Assembly: GCF_001653515.1 (NCBI RefSeq)
Contig: NZ_LYOY01000001.1
Span: forward strand, 1-64,000
Direction of reading: 5' to 3'
DNA: 64,000 bases
From: Streptomyces sp. ERV7
GTDB lineage: Bacteria > Actinomycetota > Actinomycetes > Streptomycetales > Streptomycetaceae
Under the pieces are notes generated by a model. It searched no databases. It was not told where the DNA came from and saw nothing but the letters and a program-made list of their open reading frames with translations. The position numbers and the translations under genes were made by a program. This document shows, piece after piece, positions 1-8,433 of the stretch. How positions within the stretch are numbered: position 1 is the stretch's first letter; each line of letters opens with the position of its first letter.

Positions 1-256
1 GACGGGCGGTCTTGGCCGCCGAGCCGTCCGCGGTGTCGTCCGCCGCCTGTGCCGTTTCGGGCTCCGGCTCGGCCGCGGTCGGCCGATCCGTCGGCGCTTG
101 GGGCGCGGCTGCCGGGGCGGGCATGAGCCCGAGCCCGGGGATGTGCGCCGGGTTCAGGGCGGCGGCGTTGAGGGCGGTGTGCTGGTCGTCTGTTTGCTGG
201 TCCACGGCGCGAAGTATGGCGAACATCGCTGTGTGAGAGCCATAAGGGGCCGTCAT
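1..256 (-). CDS. Hypothetical protein, 5' part only (runs off the left edge)
   Basis: An open frame runs from ATG at 254-256 to the window edge without a stop, giving 85 residues. It begins MTAPYGSHTAMFAILRAVDQ and continues into an Ala/Pro/Glu-rich stretch that is probably a disordered linker. A second in-frame ATG lies 10 codons downstream (224-226). The SD signal before the first ATG is weak (GAG about 3-5 bases upstream). Third codon positions are almost all G or C, as in a real streptomycete gene. I do not recognise the family and the C-terminal domain is outside the window. It is divergent from the LtrA gene, with the 21-bp repeats between them. Confidence 0.5.
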   Translation of the reverse strand, partial: MTAPYGSHTAMFAILRAVDQQTDDQHTALNAAALNPAHIPGLGLMPAPAAAPQAPTDRPTAAEPEPETAQAADDTADGSAAKTAR

Positions 257-300
257 ATCTCGGTCGGCGGGCACCTGATCGTGACCGGGAGTCGCCTGTC

Positions 301-357
301 GTGCACGCGGTGAGGCACGTCGTGCACGTGGTGAGGCACGTCGTGCACGTGGTGAGG
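301..357. repeat. 21-bp tandem repeat, about 2.7 copies
   Basis: Units start at 301, 322 and 343, with core GTGCACGTGGTGAGGCACGT. The first copy differs by one base and the third is cut short. Each unit contains the self-complementary hexamer GTGCAC. The repeats lie between a divergent gene pair, so they could be an operator array. They could also be simple slippage DNA. Confidence 0.75.
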
Positions 358-462
358 TGTCCGGTGGTGCCGTCCCCGGCCACTGGCCCGCCCGGGCGTC
401 TCACCCACCCGTCCCCGGCGCGCCCGGTCCGCGCCGCCGGGTGGGCCTCGCACAGTGGGCGG

Positions 463-1641
463 GTGAGCGAGACGACAGACGGCGGGACGGCCGACGGTAC
501 GGGCGGTGGGTCCGAGGAACACCGCGCGGGCTGGTTCGAGCTGTTCTTCGACCTGGTCTTCGTGGTGACGGTCAGCGTGCTCGCGCACGGGCTGCACGGG
601 AACCCCGGCGCGGCCGACTTCGGGACGTTCCTGGTGCTGTTCTTCCCTGCCTGGTGGGCGTGGGTGAACCTGACCGTGACCGTCAACCTCTTCGGCTCGG
701 CCTCGGCCCGGGTCCAGGGGATGCTGCTCGCCGCGATGCCCGCGCTCGGGCTGATGGCCGCCGCGTCCCCGGCGGGCCTTGAGGAGCGGGCCTGGGCGTA
801 TGCGCTGGGAGCCGCCTGGGTGCGGCTGGTGCTGTTCCTGATCTGGTTCGGCCACGCCCGCAGTCCCGGCAGCCCGCTGCCGCTGTGGCGGCCGCTGCTG
901 TACTGCCTGGTGCCCGCCGCCCTGTGGGCGGTGTCGGCCGCGCTGCCCGGGGGCGCGCGGTTCGTGGTGTGGGGGGTGGCGATCGCCCTGGAGGTGGCGC
1001 TGCTCGCCATCCGGGCGGGTCTCGGCACCTCGCCGTACGAGCGGATGTCGGTGGAGCACCTGGTCGAGCGGATCGGCCTGTTCGTGGTGATCGTGCTCGG
1101 TGAGAGCGTCTTCACGGTGGTCGCCACCTTCGAGGAGCACTTCACTGCCGCCTCCGGGGTGACCGCGCTGTTCTCCTTCGTGGTCGCCGCCGAACTCGCC
1201 CTGATCTTCTTCGTCTGGGGGACGGGCAACGCCGAGCGCGGTCTGAGCCGGGCCCAGTCGGGCCGGGCGACGCGGGTGATGCGGGACACCGTGATGTATC
1301 TGCCGTTCGTCCTCGTCTGCGGCATCACCGTGATCGCGGCGGCGCTCGGCACCGCCGTCGCCGAACCCCACCACGTACTGCCCACGGGCGCCGGATGGGC
1401 ACTGTGCGGCGGCGTCCTCGCCTTCTACAGCGCGAACGCGGCCATCTCGACGCGCTACGGGGACGGGCTGCGGAATGTGCTGCGCTGGTATGTGCCCTGT
1501 CTGGTCCTCACCCCGGGCATGCTCCTGCCCGCCGCCCTGCTGCTGCCCGCCTGGGGCGCGGTGGCCTGCGCGGCCGCCCTGGTGTTCCTGCTCGCCAAAC
1601 TGTCCCGTTGGCGCACCCGGGGCCGGCTCACGGCGGGGTGA
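463..1641 (+). CDS. ltrA: Low temperature requirement A (LtrA) family membrane protein
   Basis: A 392-residue polytopic membrane protein. The N-terminus has the family signature EEHRAGWFELFFDLVFVVTV (residues about 18-37), followed by roughly ten hydrophobic segments. A central ERMSVEHLVERIGLFVVIVL stretch is also typical of LtrA. LtrA proteins were named from a Listeria cold-growth mutant and their biochemical role is unknown. GTG at 463 is chosen because homology begins a few residues later. The frame is open further up to 301, but that part would translate the tandem repeats into low-complexity residues. The gene is monocistronic and its end lies 7 bases from the convergent acetyltransferase gene. 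Confidence 0.85.
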   Translation: MSETTDGGTADGTGGGSEEHRAGWFELFFDLVFVVTVSVLAHGLHGNPGAADFGTFLVLFFPAWWAWVNLTVTVNLFGSASARVQGMLLAAMPALGLMAAASPAGLEERAWAYALGAAWVRLVLFLIWFGHARSPGSPLPLWRPLLYCLVPAALWAVSAALPGGARFVVWGVAIALEVALLAIRAGLGTSPYERMSVEHLVERIGLFVVIVLGESVFTVVATFEEHFTAASGVTALFSFVVAAELALIFFVWGTGNAERGLSRAQSGRATRVMRDTVMYLPFVLVCGITVIAAALGTAVAEPHHVLPTGAGWALCGGVLAFYSANAAISTRYGDGLRNVLRWYVPCLVLTPGMLLPAALLLPAWGAVACAAALVFLLAKLSRWRTRGRLTAG

Positions 1642-1648
1642 CGCGGTC

Positions 1649-2200
1649 TCACTGGCGCTGGGTTCGCCATTCCGTGGCCAGGATTGCCCAGGTCTGCTTG
1701 TCGTGGCGGATGCCGCCGTAGGGCCAGGACTCGCGCCACACCCCCTCCAGGGTCATCCCCAGCCGCTTGGCCACCGCGGCGCTCCGCTCGTTGTCGGCGC
1801 GGCAGATCCACTCGGCGCGGTGCAGCCCGCGGGTGGTGAACGCCCAGTCGAGCAGGGCGTGGCAGGCCAGGGTGATCACACCGCTGCCCTCGGCGCCCGG
1901 CTCCAGCCAGCAGCCGACTTCGCAGGAGCCCGAGGCGGCGCTGAAGTCCGTGAACATCACGCCGCCGACCAGTGTGCCGTCGAGCCATATGCCGTAGAGG
2001 CGGGCGCCGTCGGCGGCCTGGCGCTCGGCGTAGCGGCGCAGCGTGGCGCGGGCTCCGTCGACGTCATCGGTGACGAACGCGGCCCCGACCCAGGGACGGA
2101 TGTGCTCGCGGGCCCGGTCCAGATGCGCGGCGAACTCCTCGGCGTGCCACACCTCCAACGGCCGGAGGCGGACGTCGTCCCGCAGGGGGAGGGAGAACAT
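1649..2200 (-). CDS. GNAT acetyltransferase, RimJ/RimL type
   Basis: A 183-residue single-domain GNAT protein. The RimJ/RimL opening is visible (RLRPLEVWHAEEFAAHLDRA), as is the acetyl-CoA region (EVGCWLEPGAEGSGVITLAC, about residues 95-114). It also has the C-terminal NERSAAVAKRLGMTLEGV motif, where Asn and Arg residues typically contact CoA. It probably acetylates an N-terminal amine or a small amine; the substrate is not readable. Start ATG 2198-2200. The gene is divergent from the TetR gene at 2249, and the palindrome at 2214-2237 sits between them, so it is a likely target of that regulator. Confidence 0.88.
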   Translation of the reverse strand: MFSLPLRDDVRLRPLEVWHAEEFAAHLDRAREHIRPWVGAAFVTDDVDGARATLRRYAERQAADGARLYGIWLDGTLVGGVMFTDFSAASGSCEVGCWLEPGAEGSGVITLACHALLDWAFTTRGLHRAEWICRADNERSAAVAKRLGMTLEGVWRESWPYGGIRHDKQTWAILATEWRTQRQ

Positions 2201-2213
2201 GATGACCCCATTC

Positions 2214-2237
2214 ACATAACAAGCGTTACGGTTATGT
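2214..2237. promoter_or_regulatory. Palindromic operator between GNAT and TetR genes
   Basis: A perfect inverted repeat with 7-bp arms, ACATAAC and GTTATGT, separated by 10 bases. It lies in the 48-bp gap between divergent acetyltransferase and TetR genes. The AT-rich arms stand out in GC-rich DNA. The geometry fits a TetR dimer site that controls both genes. Binding by the neighbouring regulator is inferred. Confidence 0.7.
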
Positions 2238-2248
2238 ACGGTAGCAGC

Positions 2249-2836
2249 ATGCCACGTACCAAGGGCGACCACGAAGCCCGTCGACGCGACGTCTCCGAGG
2301 CGGTCTGGCGGGTGCTCGCCGCGCAGGGTTTCGGCGGGCTGACCCTGCGCGCCGTCGCCACCGAGCTCGGCGCGACCACCGGCCTGCTCACCCACTACTT
2401 CCCCACCAAGCGCGACCTGGTGGCGCACGCCCTCGAACTGCTCGACCGGCGGACCGCCGCCCGGCCCCGGCGCGCCGCCGGTACGGGCCTGTCCGCCGTG
2501 CGGGCCGCTCTGCTCGACATCCTGCCGCTGACGGCCGATGCCACCGCCACCAACCGGATCTGGGTGTCCTCCTGGGACGCCGCGCTCGCCGACCCCGCCC
2601 TGAGCGGCGAGTACGCCCTGAAATACGGGCGCAGCCGGGACAGGCTGCGCGATCTGGTCGCCGCGGCCCAGGAGCTCGGCGAACTGCCGGACGGGGACCC
2701 GGCGCGTATCGCCGCGGCCGCCCAGTCGTTCGTCCTCGGGCTGGTGGTACAGGCCCTCTTCGCCCCCGAGGAGTTTTCTCCGCCGCGCCAGACCGAGCTC
2801 CTCGACGACTACTTGGCGGCACTGGCTCACACGTAG
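2249..2836 (+). CDS. TetR family transcriptional regulator
   Basis: A 195-residue TetR protein. The HTH is GGLTLRAVATELGATTGLLTHYFPTKRDLV (about residues 28-57), with the usual YF-x-x-K dyad. The C-terminal half is a helical ligand domain ending in a TetR_C-like FVLGLVVQALFAPEEFSP stretch. ATG 2249 is chosen; an in-frame ATG at 2234 falls inside the palindrome and would place the operator in the coding sequence. The palindrome upstream suggests autoregulation together with the divergent acetyltransferase. A strong terminator hairpin follows the stop. The ligand is unknown. Confidence 0.88.
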   Translation: MPRTKGDHEARRRDVSEAVWRVLAAQGFGGLTLRAVATELGATTGLLTHYFPTKRDLVAHALELLDRRTAARPRRAAGTGLSAVRAALLDILPLTADATATNRIWVSSWDAALADPALSGEYALKYGRSRDRLRDLVAAAQELGELPDGDPARIAAAAQSFVLGLVVQALFAPEEFSPPRQTELLDDYLAALAHT

Positions 2837-2862
2837 TCGCCGGCCATTGAGGGTGTGCGGTA

Positions 2863-2904
2863 CCCGAAAGGGCCCGCCTCCCGCGGGAGGCGGGCCCTTT
2901 CGGG
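2863..2904. terminator. Perfect 42-nt palindrome, probable bidirectional terminator
   Basis: The 42 bases are fully self-complementary, with outer arms CCCGAAAGGGCCCGCCTCC and its complement. It lies 27 bases after the TetR stop and before the convergent remnant and GNAT genes. There is no U-tract, as is common for Streptomyces terminators. Confidence 0.8.
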
Positions 2905-2930
2905 ACTTCATGACCGCGCTGCCGATCCGG

Positions 2931-3050
2931 TCACGCCCTCGGCGTGTAGTCGAGCCGCTCGAACGGCCACGTCGACGACAGCCACGCCGCCACCGCGTCG
3001 TGGACCGGCCCGTCCCGCACAACGAAGTCGCGCGGGACGAAGGTGCTGGC
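2931..3050 (-). pseudogene. Possible C-terminal gene remnant
   Basis: A short minus-strand frame ends at the stop 2931-2933 and reads VPRDFVVRDGPVHDAVAAWL followed by a Trp/Phe-containing tail. The residue mix looks like a genuine protein end rather than an antisense artefact. No plausible start or N-terminal domain exists: the GNAT gene at 3067 closes the space upstream. It may be debris of a gene truncated by deletion. Family not recognised. Confidence 0.3.
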
Positions 3051-3066
3051 AGAGACGGACCGGAGC

Positions 3067-3696
3067 CTATCCGGCGGTTGCCGGGCGCTGCGGTGCGCGG
3101 CGCATCGCCCACAGCGTCGGCCCGTCCCCCGGCAGCTGCGTCTCTTCCAGCACGGTGAAGCCGAAGTGCTCGTAGACGGGAAGGTTGGACGGCTTGGAGG
3201 ACTCCAGGTAGACGGGCAGACCCGCGGCGTCGGCCTTGGCGAGGCCCGAGCGCAGCAGGGCGGACCCGTGCCCCTGCCCCTGGCCGGCCGGGTCGGCGCC
3301 GATCACCGCCAGGTACCAGTGCGGCTCCTGGGGCCCGTGCTCGGCCGCCGCCTCGACGGTCTCCCTGAACAGCGCGGCCCGGTCGCCGAGGATGTCCGCC
3401 AGTTCCTGGACGGTCTCCGCGTCGGGAACGGCCTTGTCCCCGGCCTCCGGCGGCACCCAGAACGCGGCCGCCGCCCCGGTGTGCTCGCACACACCGTGGT
3501 GGAGGTACTGCCGGGTGAAGAGCGTGGTGAAGTAGCGGGTCAGCCCGGCCTCGCGCGGGGCGTCCGAGGTGTCGCCGGGGAAGAACCACCGCATCATCGG
3601 GTCGTCGCCGAAGGCGCGGGCCAAGGTGCGACTGATCGACGAAGTGTCGTCGATCGTAGCTGTTTTGGGCGTGTTCGTTATCGACATACGGGTCAT
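3067..3696 (-). CDS. GNAT family N-acetyltransferase
   Basis: A 209-residue acetyltransferase of the general GNAT class. The N-terminal RTLARAFGDDPMMRWFFPGD is typical of actinobacterial GNATs. The acetyl-CoA motif A is WYLAVIGADPAGQGQGHGSA (about 125-144), with the Q-x-x-G-x-G/A loop. It is followed by LPVYLESSKPSNLPVYEHFGF (about 161-181). ATG 3694-3696 follows a GGGGTG ribosome site; an alternative ATG lies 3 codons in. The substrate is unknown. The gene is divergent from the large NTPase gene, with about 300 bp between them. Confidence 0.87.
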   Translation of the reverse strand: MTRMSITNTPKTATIDDTSSISRTLARAFGDDPMMRWFFPGDTSDAPREAGLTRYFTTLFTRQYLHHGVCEHTGAAAAFWVPPEAGDKAVPDAETVQELADILGDRAALFRETVEAAAEHGPQEPHWYLAVIGADPAGQGQGHGSALLRSGLAKADAAGLPVYLESSKPSNLPVYEHFGFTVLEETQLPGDGPTLWAMRRAPQRPATAG

Positions 3697-4007
3697 TCTG
3701 CACCCCGATGATCTTGGACGCGGGGTGGGGGCCGGCCCTGTCCGGATCGACGGAGCCGACCCGGCGCGCCATTGATTAGTCGCCCGGGCAGGGGCTGCGC
3801 ATCAATCGACCGGCCGCTGGGATTGATGAGTCGAGCCCGGTACCGCTGCCCACGGGGGTGGCGCGCGGCACCGGTCTCCTCGGCCGGCCCGGCCGCGGCG
3901 GAACGCGGCCGGGCTTCCCACCCGCGCACGTGTGGCCGGGGCCTTCCTTGCCGGTCCCGGCGACCGTTCGTAGCCTGACAGCTACGTGATCACTGATGGG
4001 GGAGACA
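3697..4007. other. Intergenic region upstream of the NTPase gene
   Basis: About 310 bp between divergent genes. The only structure seen is a set of AT-rich GATTGATnAGTCG-like words: two direct copies near 3775 and 3830 and one inverted copy near 3800. They could bind a regulator of either gene. No coding frame with convincing codon use. Confidence 0.4.
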
Positions 4008-7000
4008 GTGGGACGTCACGAGAAGCCGCTCGATCCGGAAAGCGGTCCGGTACGGCGATTCGCCCTGGAACTGCGGCGGATGCGCCAGGAAGCGGGCGGC
4101 CCGACGTACCGGGACATGGCCCGTGAGGTGGAGTACTCCGCTGCCGCCCTCTCCCGGGCGGCGTCCGGCGACACCCTGCCCTCGCTGGCGGTGGCGCTGG
4201 CCTATGTGACGGCCTGCGGCGCCGATCCGGCGGGCTGGGAGGAGCGCTGGCAGGAGGCGTCCCGGCAGGAGGCCGGTCAGGTCTGGGCCGAGGACGAGGA
4301 GGCCGTACCGCCCTTCCGGGGGCTGGCGCGGTACGAGCCCGGCGACGCCGACCGGTTCTTCGGGCGGGACCGTCTGACGGACGAGCTGGCACGGCTGGCC
4401 CTGCGCCATCGCGTCACGGCGGTGCTGGGCCCCTCGGGCAGCGGCAAGTCGTCGCTGCTGCGCGCCGGGCTGATCCCTCGACTACGCGCCCTCCACGAAC
4501 CCGGCGTGCGGCCCGCCGCCGTCCGGATCCTGACGCCGGGCCCGCGCCCCGTCCGCGATCACGCGAGGCTCTTCGTCCCGGATACGGACGACGGAGACAC
4601 CTGGCTGATCGTGGACCAGTTCGAGGAGATCTTCACTCTCTGCCACGACGTCGAGGAGCGCGACCGGTTCATCGGCCTCCTGATGGGCGCACGAGATCCC
4701 GGGAGCCGGCTGCGCGTGGTGCTGGGGGTCCGGGCGGACTTCTACAGCCACTGCCTGGAACACCCCGACCTCGCCGCCGTCGTCCACGAGGCGAGCCTGC
4801 CGGTCAGGCCGCTCACGCCCGCCGAGCTGCGCGAGGTCGTCCTCAAGTCCACGGCGGCCGAAGGGCTGATCGTCGAACGGGCCCTGACCGCGAGGGTGCT
4901 TGAGGAGGCGGCCGCCGAGCCCGGCAGCCTGCCCCTGCTGTCCCACGCCCTGCTGGAGACCTGGCGCCGCCGCCGGGGGCGGACCCTGTCCCTCCAGGCG
5001 TACGAGCTGGCCGGAGGACTGCGCGGGGCGATCGCCCAGAGCGCCGAGCACGCCTACGCCCAACTGCCGGACGGCCAGGCCCAGGTGGCCCGCCAGGTCC
5101 TGCTGCGGCTGATCACGCCCGGCGACGGAACGCCCGACACCCGGCGCCCCGCCGCCCGCGAGGAGTTGGACGCGGTCGACCCGGTGCACGCCGGCCCCGT
5201 CCTGGAGCATCTGGCCCGGGCCCGCATGGTCGCGCTGGACCAGCGGAGCGTCGACCTGACCCACGAGGCGCTGATCACCGCCTGGCCGAGGCTGCGCCAG
5301 TGGATCGAGCGGGACCGCGACCGTCTGCGCGGCCATCGCCAACTCGCCGAGGCCGCCCAGGACTGGCACGACCTGGGCCGGGACTCCGACGCCCTGCTGC
5401 GCGGCACCCGCCTGGCCCAGGCACGGACCGCCTTCGACGCCGGGGACCGGCGGATCGAACTCACCGCACTCGAAGAGTCCTTCCTCACCGCGAGCCGCAG
5501 CGCGTACCGCCGCACCCGCCGCGTACGGCGCGGGGTCGTCTCCGCCCTCTTGGTCCTGGTGGTGCTGGCCGTGGTGGCGACCAGCGTCGCCTGGCAGCAG
5601 GGCCGGGCCCGCGACCGGCAGCGCGGCGAATCGGCGGCCCGCAGCACCGCCGCGCTCGCACAGACCTACTTCCCGTCCGACCCGCAGACCGCGATGCGCC
5701 TGAGCCTGGCCGCCTGGAAGATCGCGCACATACCGGAGGCGCGCGCCGCCCTCGTGGCCGCGGCCATCCGTCCGGACCAGGACACCGACCCGGACCCGGA
5801 CCCGGACGCCGATCCCGACACTCCGCGCTTCCTCGACCGTTACGGGCGTACGGTCACCACCGCAGGGGCCCGCGACGTCGAGCGCCGTGACGTGGACAGC
5901 CATCGCACACTGTCGTCCGATTCCCCGAAGGGCACGGCATCGGACGGGAGTCCGGACGGCCGGACCGTGATCCTGACGGGCGGCTCCGGCCCCCGCCTGT
6001 GGCAGCCCGGTCAGTGGGAGCTCGACCAGCCCGCCCTGCCGGGATCCGTCCTGACCGTCGGCGCCTTCCAGGTCGACGGGCGGGCCCTGGTGCTCACCGA
6101 CTCCTATGACACCCCGTCCATCCAGGTGTGGAACGTCGCCGACCGGCGCCTGCTGTTCAAGAACACGGCCGACCACCCGCTGGACGCCCACCGCGCAGCG
6201 GTCAGTTCGGACGAGCGCCTCCTCGCCACGTGCGCGGCGGGCGCTTCGCTGGAGGTCTGGGACATGGCGGCGAAGCGGCGGCTGGCACTGCCGCGCTCCC
6301 TCGACGCGTCCGCCCGCTGCCCCGGCAACGGCGACTTCCACCGTATGCGGTTCACCGCCGACGGACAGAGCCTCACCCTCGTGAACAGCACGGGTGTCCG
6401 CACCTGGAACCTCACCACGGGCCGTCGGGAATTCGCCATCGAACAACATGGCCTGAAAGAGGTCGAGTTCAGTGGCGACGGACGGCTCCTGGTGGCAGTC
6501 GTCGGCAGTGAGATCCTGATGTGGCGAACGGCCGCCCCGGCGGTGCCCGTCTTCCGCTACCGGCTGGGGGACGAGAGGGCCAAGAGCCTGCGACTGGACG
6601 TGGAACGCGGCCTTCTGCGCTTCCTGGGCGGCCGCCGTATGACGGCGGTCCGGTCGCTCGACGTGCGCGGCGTCGTACGGGCGGCGGCGGTCAACGACCC
6701 GCTGGACTCATCGGTGTTCAGCCAGGACGCGCGCGTACTGGCGACCTCGGTGCGCCGTGGCTCCCGTATGGCGTTCCAGGTACGTGACGGGGCGAGCGGG
6801 AAGGTCATCGCCGAACTCCCGTCCCAGCCCTGCCCCGCGGGCACCGAGATCTGTCACGGCAGCATGGTGTTCAGCGCCGACGGCCGGACGCTCGCCTACG
6901 GAGTGCTGACCCCGTACCAGCCGCGCCCCCGCCAGGAGATCACGCTGTACGACGTGACGACGCACCGTACGAAGGCCACCGTCAACGTCACGTCGCCCGG

Positions 7001-7721
7001 GAAGCCCCGCCAGAGGACACTGGACATCGCCCTGGCCCCCTCGGGAAAGACCCTGCTGGCCATCCGTGAGACCGAGGAGCGCCGATCCCTCGAACTCTGG
7101 AACGTCCAGAAGGGAAAGCTGACCAAGGCGGTCGACAATCTGGGGTACCGCTTCGTGCTCCCGCCCACCAAGGACGAAGCCATCACGTCGGGCGGATACG
7201 TCACCGACCTGACGACCGGACACACCACCATGCACCCGCGCTCCGCGGACTTGCAGTCCCTCGCTTCCCGCGGCGGCGGCCTCGTGGTCGCGCAGAACGT
7301 AGAAGCCCAGATGGTCGTGTGGGACGAGAGGGGACGGCAGACCATGAAGCCGTTCTCGCTCCGGGCCGACGACGCCCAGCCCGCGAACGACGACTTCCCA
7401 CAGGTCTCCGCCCTCGCCCTCTCCCACGACGGGCGCATGGTGGCGGCGGCGGGCACCGACGGGACGCTGCGACTGTGGGACACCCAGACCGAGCGCCCTC
7501 TCGGGACGGTCCTCCCCACCGGCGGAGACACGATCGTCTCCCTCGCCTTCAGCCCGGACGGCCACGCCCTGTACGCCGCGGGCCGGCTCACACCGTGGCG
7601 CTCCTACCCGCTCGCCTCCCAGGCCCTCTCCGCCGACCTCTGCCGCCGCGTGCACCGCGACCTCACCGGAAAGGAGTGGCACGACCTGATCCCCGAGGTC
7701 GGCCGGCGCAAGCTCTGCTGA
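4008..7721 (+). CDS. HTH, STAND-type NTPase, transmembrane and WD40-repeat protein
   Basis: A protein of about 1,237 residues with four parts. Residues about 15-75 form a helix-turn-helix of XRE type (ALELRRMRQEAG, YSAAALSRAASGDTLPSLAV). Residues about 105-400 are a novel-STAND-type P-loop NTPase, with Walker A GPSGSGKSS near 140 and Walker B WLIVDQFEEIF near 198. A single transmembrane helix (VVSALLVLVVLAVVATSVAW) lies near 510-530, then an Asp-Pro repeat near 590. The rest is WD40-like beta-propeller repeats (LRLWDTQTERP, SLAFSPDG). Such multidomain proteins are thought to be signal-responsive switches; partner and signal are unknown. GTG 4008 is preferred over ATG 3996 because GGGGGAG sits four bases upstream of it. 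It is transcribed alone. Confidence 0.88.
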   Translation: MGRHEKPLDPESGPVRRFALELRRMRQEAGGPTYRDMAREVEYSAAALSRAASGDTLPSLAVALAYVTACGADPAGWEERWQEASRQEAGQVWAEDEEAVPPFRGLARYEPGDADRFFGRDRLTDELARLALRHRVTAVLGPSGSGKSSLLRAGLIPRLRALHEPGVRPAAVRILTPGPRPVRDHARLFVPDTDDGDTWLIVDQFEEIFTLCHDVEERDRFIGLLMGARDPGSRLRVVLGVRADFYSHCLEHPDLAAVVHEASLPVRPLTPAELREVVLKSTAAEGLIVERALTARVLEEAAAEPGSLPLLSHALLETWRRRRGRTLSLQAYELAGGLRGAIAQSAEHAYAQLPDGQAQVARQVLLRLITPGDGTPDTRRPAAREELDAVDPVHAGPVLEHLARARMVALDQRSVDLTHEALITAWPRLRQWIERDRDRLRGHRQLAEAAQDWHDLGRDSDALLRGTRLAQARTAFDAGDRRIELTALEESFLTASRSAYRRTRRVRRGVVSALLVLVVLAVVATSVAWQQGRARDRQRGESAARSTAALAQTYFPSDPQTAMRLSLAAWKIAHIPEARAALVAAAIRPDQDTDPDPDPDADPDTPRFLDRYGRTVTTAGARDVERRDVDSHRTLSSDSPKGTASDGSPDGRTVILTGGSGPRLWQPGQWELDQPALPGSVLTVGAFQVDGRALVLTDSYDTPSIQVWNVADRRLLFKNTADHPLDAHRAAVSSDERLLATCAAGASLEVWDMAAKRRLALPRSLDASARCPGNGDFHRMRFTADGQSLTLVNSTGVRTWNLTTGRREFAIEQHGLKEVEFSGDGRLLVAVVGSEILMWRTAAPAVPVFRYRLGDERAKSLRLDVERGLLRFLGGRRMTAVRSLDVRGVVRAAAVNDPLDSSVFSQDARVLATSVRRGSRMAFQVRDGASGKVIAELPSQPCPAGTEICHGSMVFSADGRTLAYGVLTPYQPRPRQEITLYDVTTHRTKATVNVTSPGKPRQRTLDIALAPSGKTLLAIRETEERRSLELWNVQKGKLTKAVDNLGYRFVLPPTKDEAITSGGYVTDLTTGHTTMHPRSADLQSLASRGGGLVVAQNVEAQMVVWDERGRQTMKPFSLRADDAQPANDDFPQVSALALSHDGRMVAAAGTDGTLRLWDTQTERPLGTVLPTGGDTIVSLAFSPDGHALYAAGRLTPWRSYPLASQALSADLCRRVHRDLTGKEWHDLIPEVGRRKLC

Positions 7722-7726
7722 CGCTG

Positions 7727-7813
7727 AGAGCCTGTCTTTGAACCCCCGCCTGCGCAGCGGCGGCCGGTGCGTGCGCCCTCCGGGCGGACGACGGGGGTTC
7801 AAAGACAGGCTCT
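7727..7813. repeat. 87-bp element with perfect 22-bp terminal inverted repeats
   Basis: The left arm (7727-7748) begins AGAGCCTGTCTTTGAACCCC and the right arm (7792-7813) is its exact complement. They flank 43 GC-rich bases. The element starts 5 bases after the NTPase stop, and its right edge forms part of the stop codon of the convergent gene. It can act as a terminator, but the long AT-containing arms look more like a miniature inverted-repeat element. A near-identical 19-base end recurs at 22594-22612. Confidence 0.75.
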
Positions 7814-8282
7814 AACTCACGCCCATGAACGCGGCCACCCCGAAGCCGATGGCGGCGAACAGCAGCCCCACGCAGGTGAAGAGCACCATCACGCCGCCGA
7901 GGAGGCAGGTGACGGCTCCCACGCCCGGGGTGGGCTCCGCCGCCATCGCCCGCTCCGGACGCTCGGGCGGATAGCGCACCGGCACGACGTCCCCGGCCAC
8001 GTACGGGTGCCGTGAGACGACCTCGGCCCGCGCCTCGCGGCCGTCCCCGGTCCGGAACGCGACGATCAGGCGGCGCTGACTGGAGCTCGGCCCGTCGGTG
8101 GAGTGTCGGTGCACCACGTACGTCTCCAGGCACCGCGCCTCGGCGAACTGCCCCTCACGAAGGACCCGCCGGTACTCGGCGCTCTTTCGGGCGCCCAGGA
8201 CGAGCATGGTGATCCCGAAGGCCGCGAAGAGGAGTCCGACCGAGCCGAACACCACCCCGAACACCCCGCCGACAGCGAACAT
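7812..8282 (-). CDS. Membrane protein of DUF3592 type
   Basis: A 156-residue protein with one hydrophobic helix at each end (residues about 3-28 and 125-152). The soluble beta-rich domain between them contains RRLIVAFRTGDGREARAEVV and the motif YVAGDVVPVRYPPERPERA. That organisation is the DUF3592 pattern. Function unknown. The stop codon lies inside the right arm of the inverted-repeat element, so the last codons may have been altered by its insertion. ATG start at 8280-8282. Confidence 0.8.
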   Translation of the reverse strand: MFAVGGVFGVVFGSVGLLFAAFGITMLVLGARKSAEYRRVLREGQFAEARCLETYVVHRHSTDGPSSSQRRLIVAFRTGDGREARAEVVSRHPYVAGDVVPVRYPPERPERAMAAEPTPGVGAVTCLLGGVMVLFTCVGLLFAAIGFGVAAFMGVS

Positions 8283-8433
8283 CCTTCATCCCCCTGCTGA
8301 TGCGATCCGACCCGACTCGATCCGACCCGGCCCACCCGGAACCGGCGGCACACCACGGACCGCCGTCGTCCGTGAAGATGTGCCGCCGGTGCGGGTGGTT
8401 CCGTTCGGGCAGGCCAGATGGAGGAGAGGTCGG

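Noticed and set aside
12..236. Plus-strand Ala/Ser-rich frame at the left edge
   Set aside because: The opposite strand has a better start and codon bias; the plus frame is its shadow.
301..360. Tandem 21-bp repeats considered as CRISPR
   Set aside because: Units are contiguous without spacers.
1649..3772. A single 707-codon minus-strand frame spanning two acetyltransferases and the TetR gene
   Set aside because: Only the last 183 codons show GNAT homology. The rest is antisense or out of frame with better-supported genes and a terminator.
4482..6449. A 655-codon minus-strand frame under the NTPase gene
   Set aside because: Mirror image of a well-supported gene, with no domain and biased composition.
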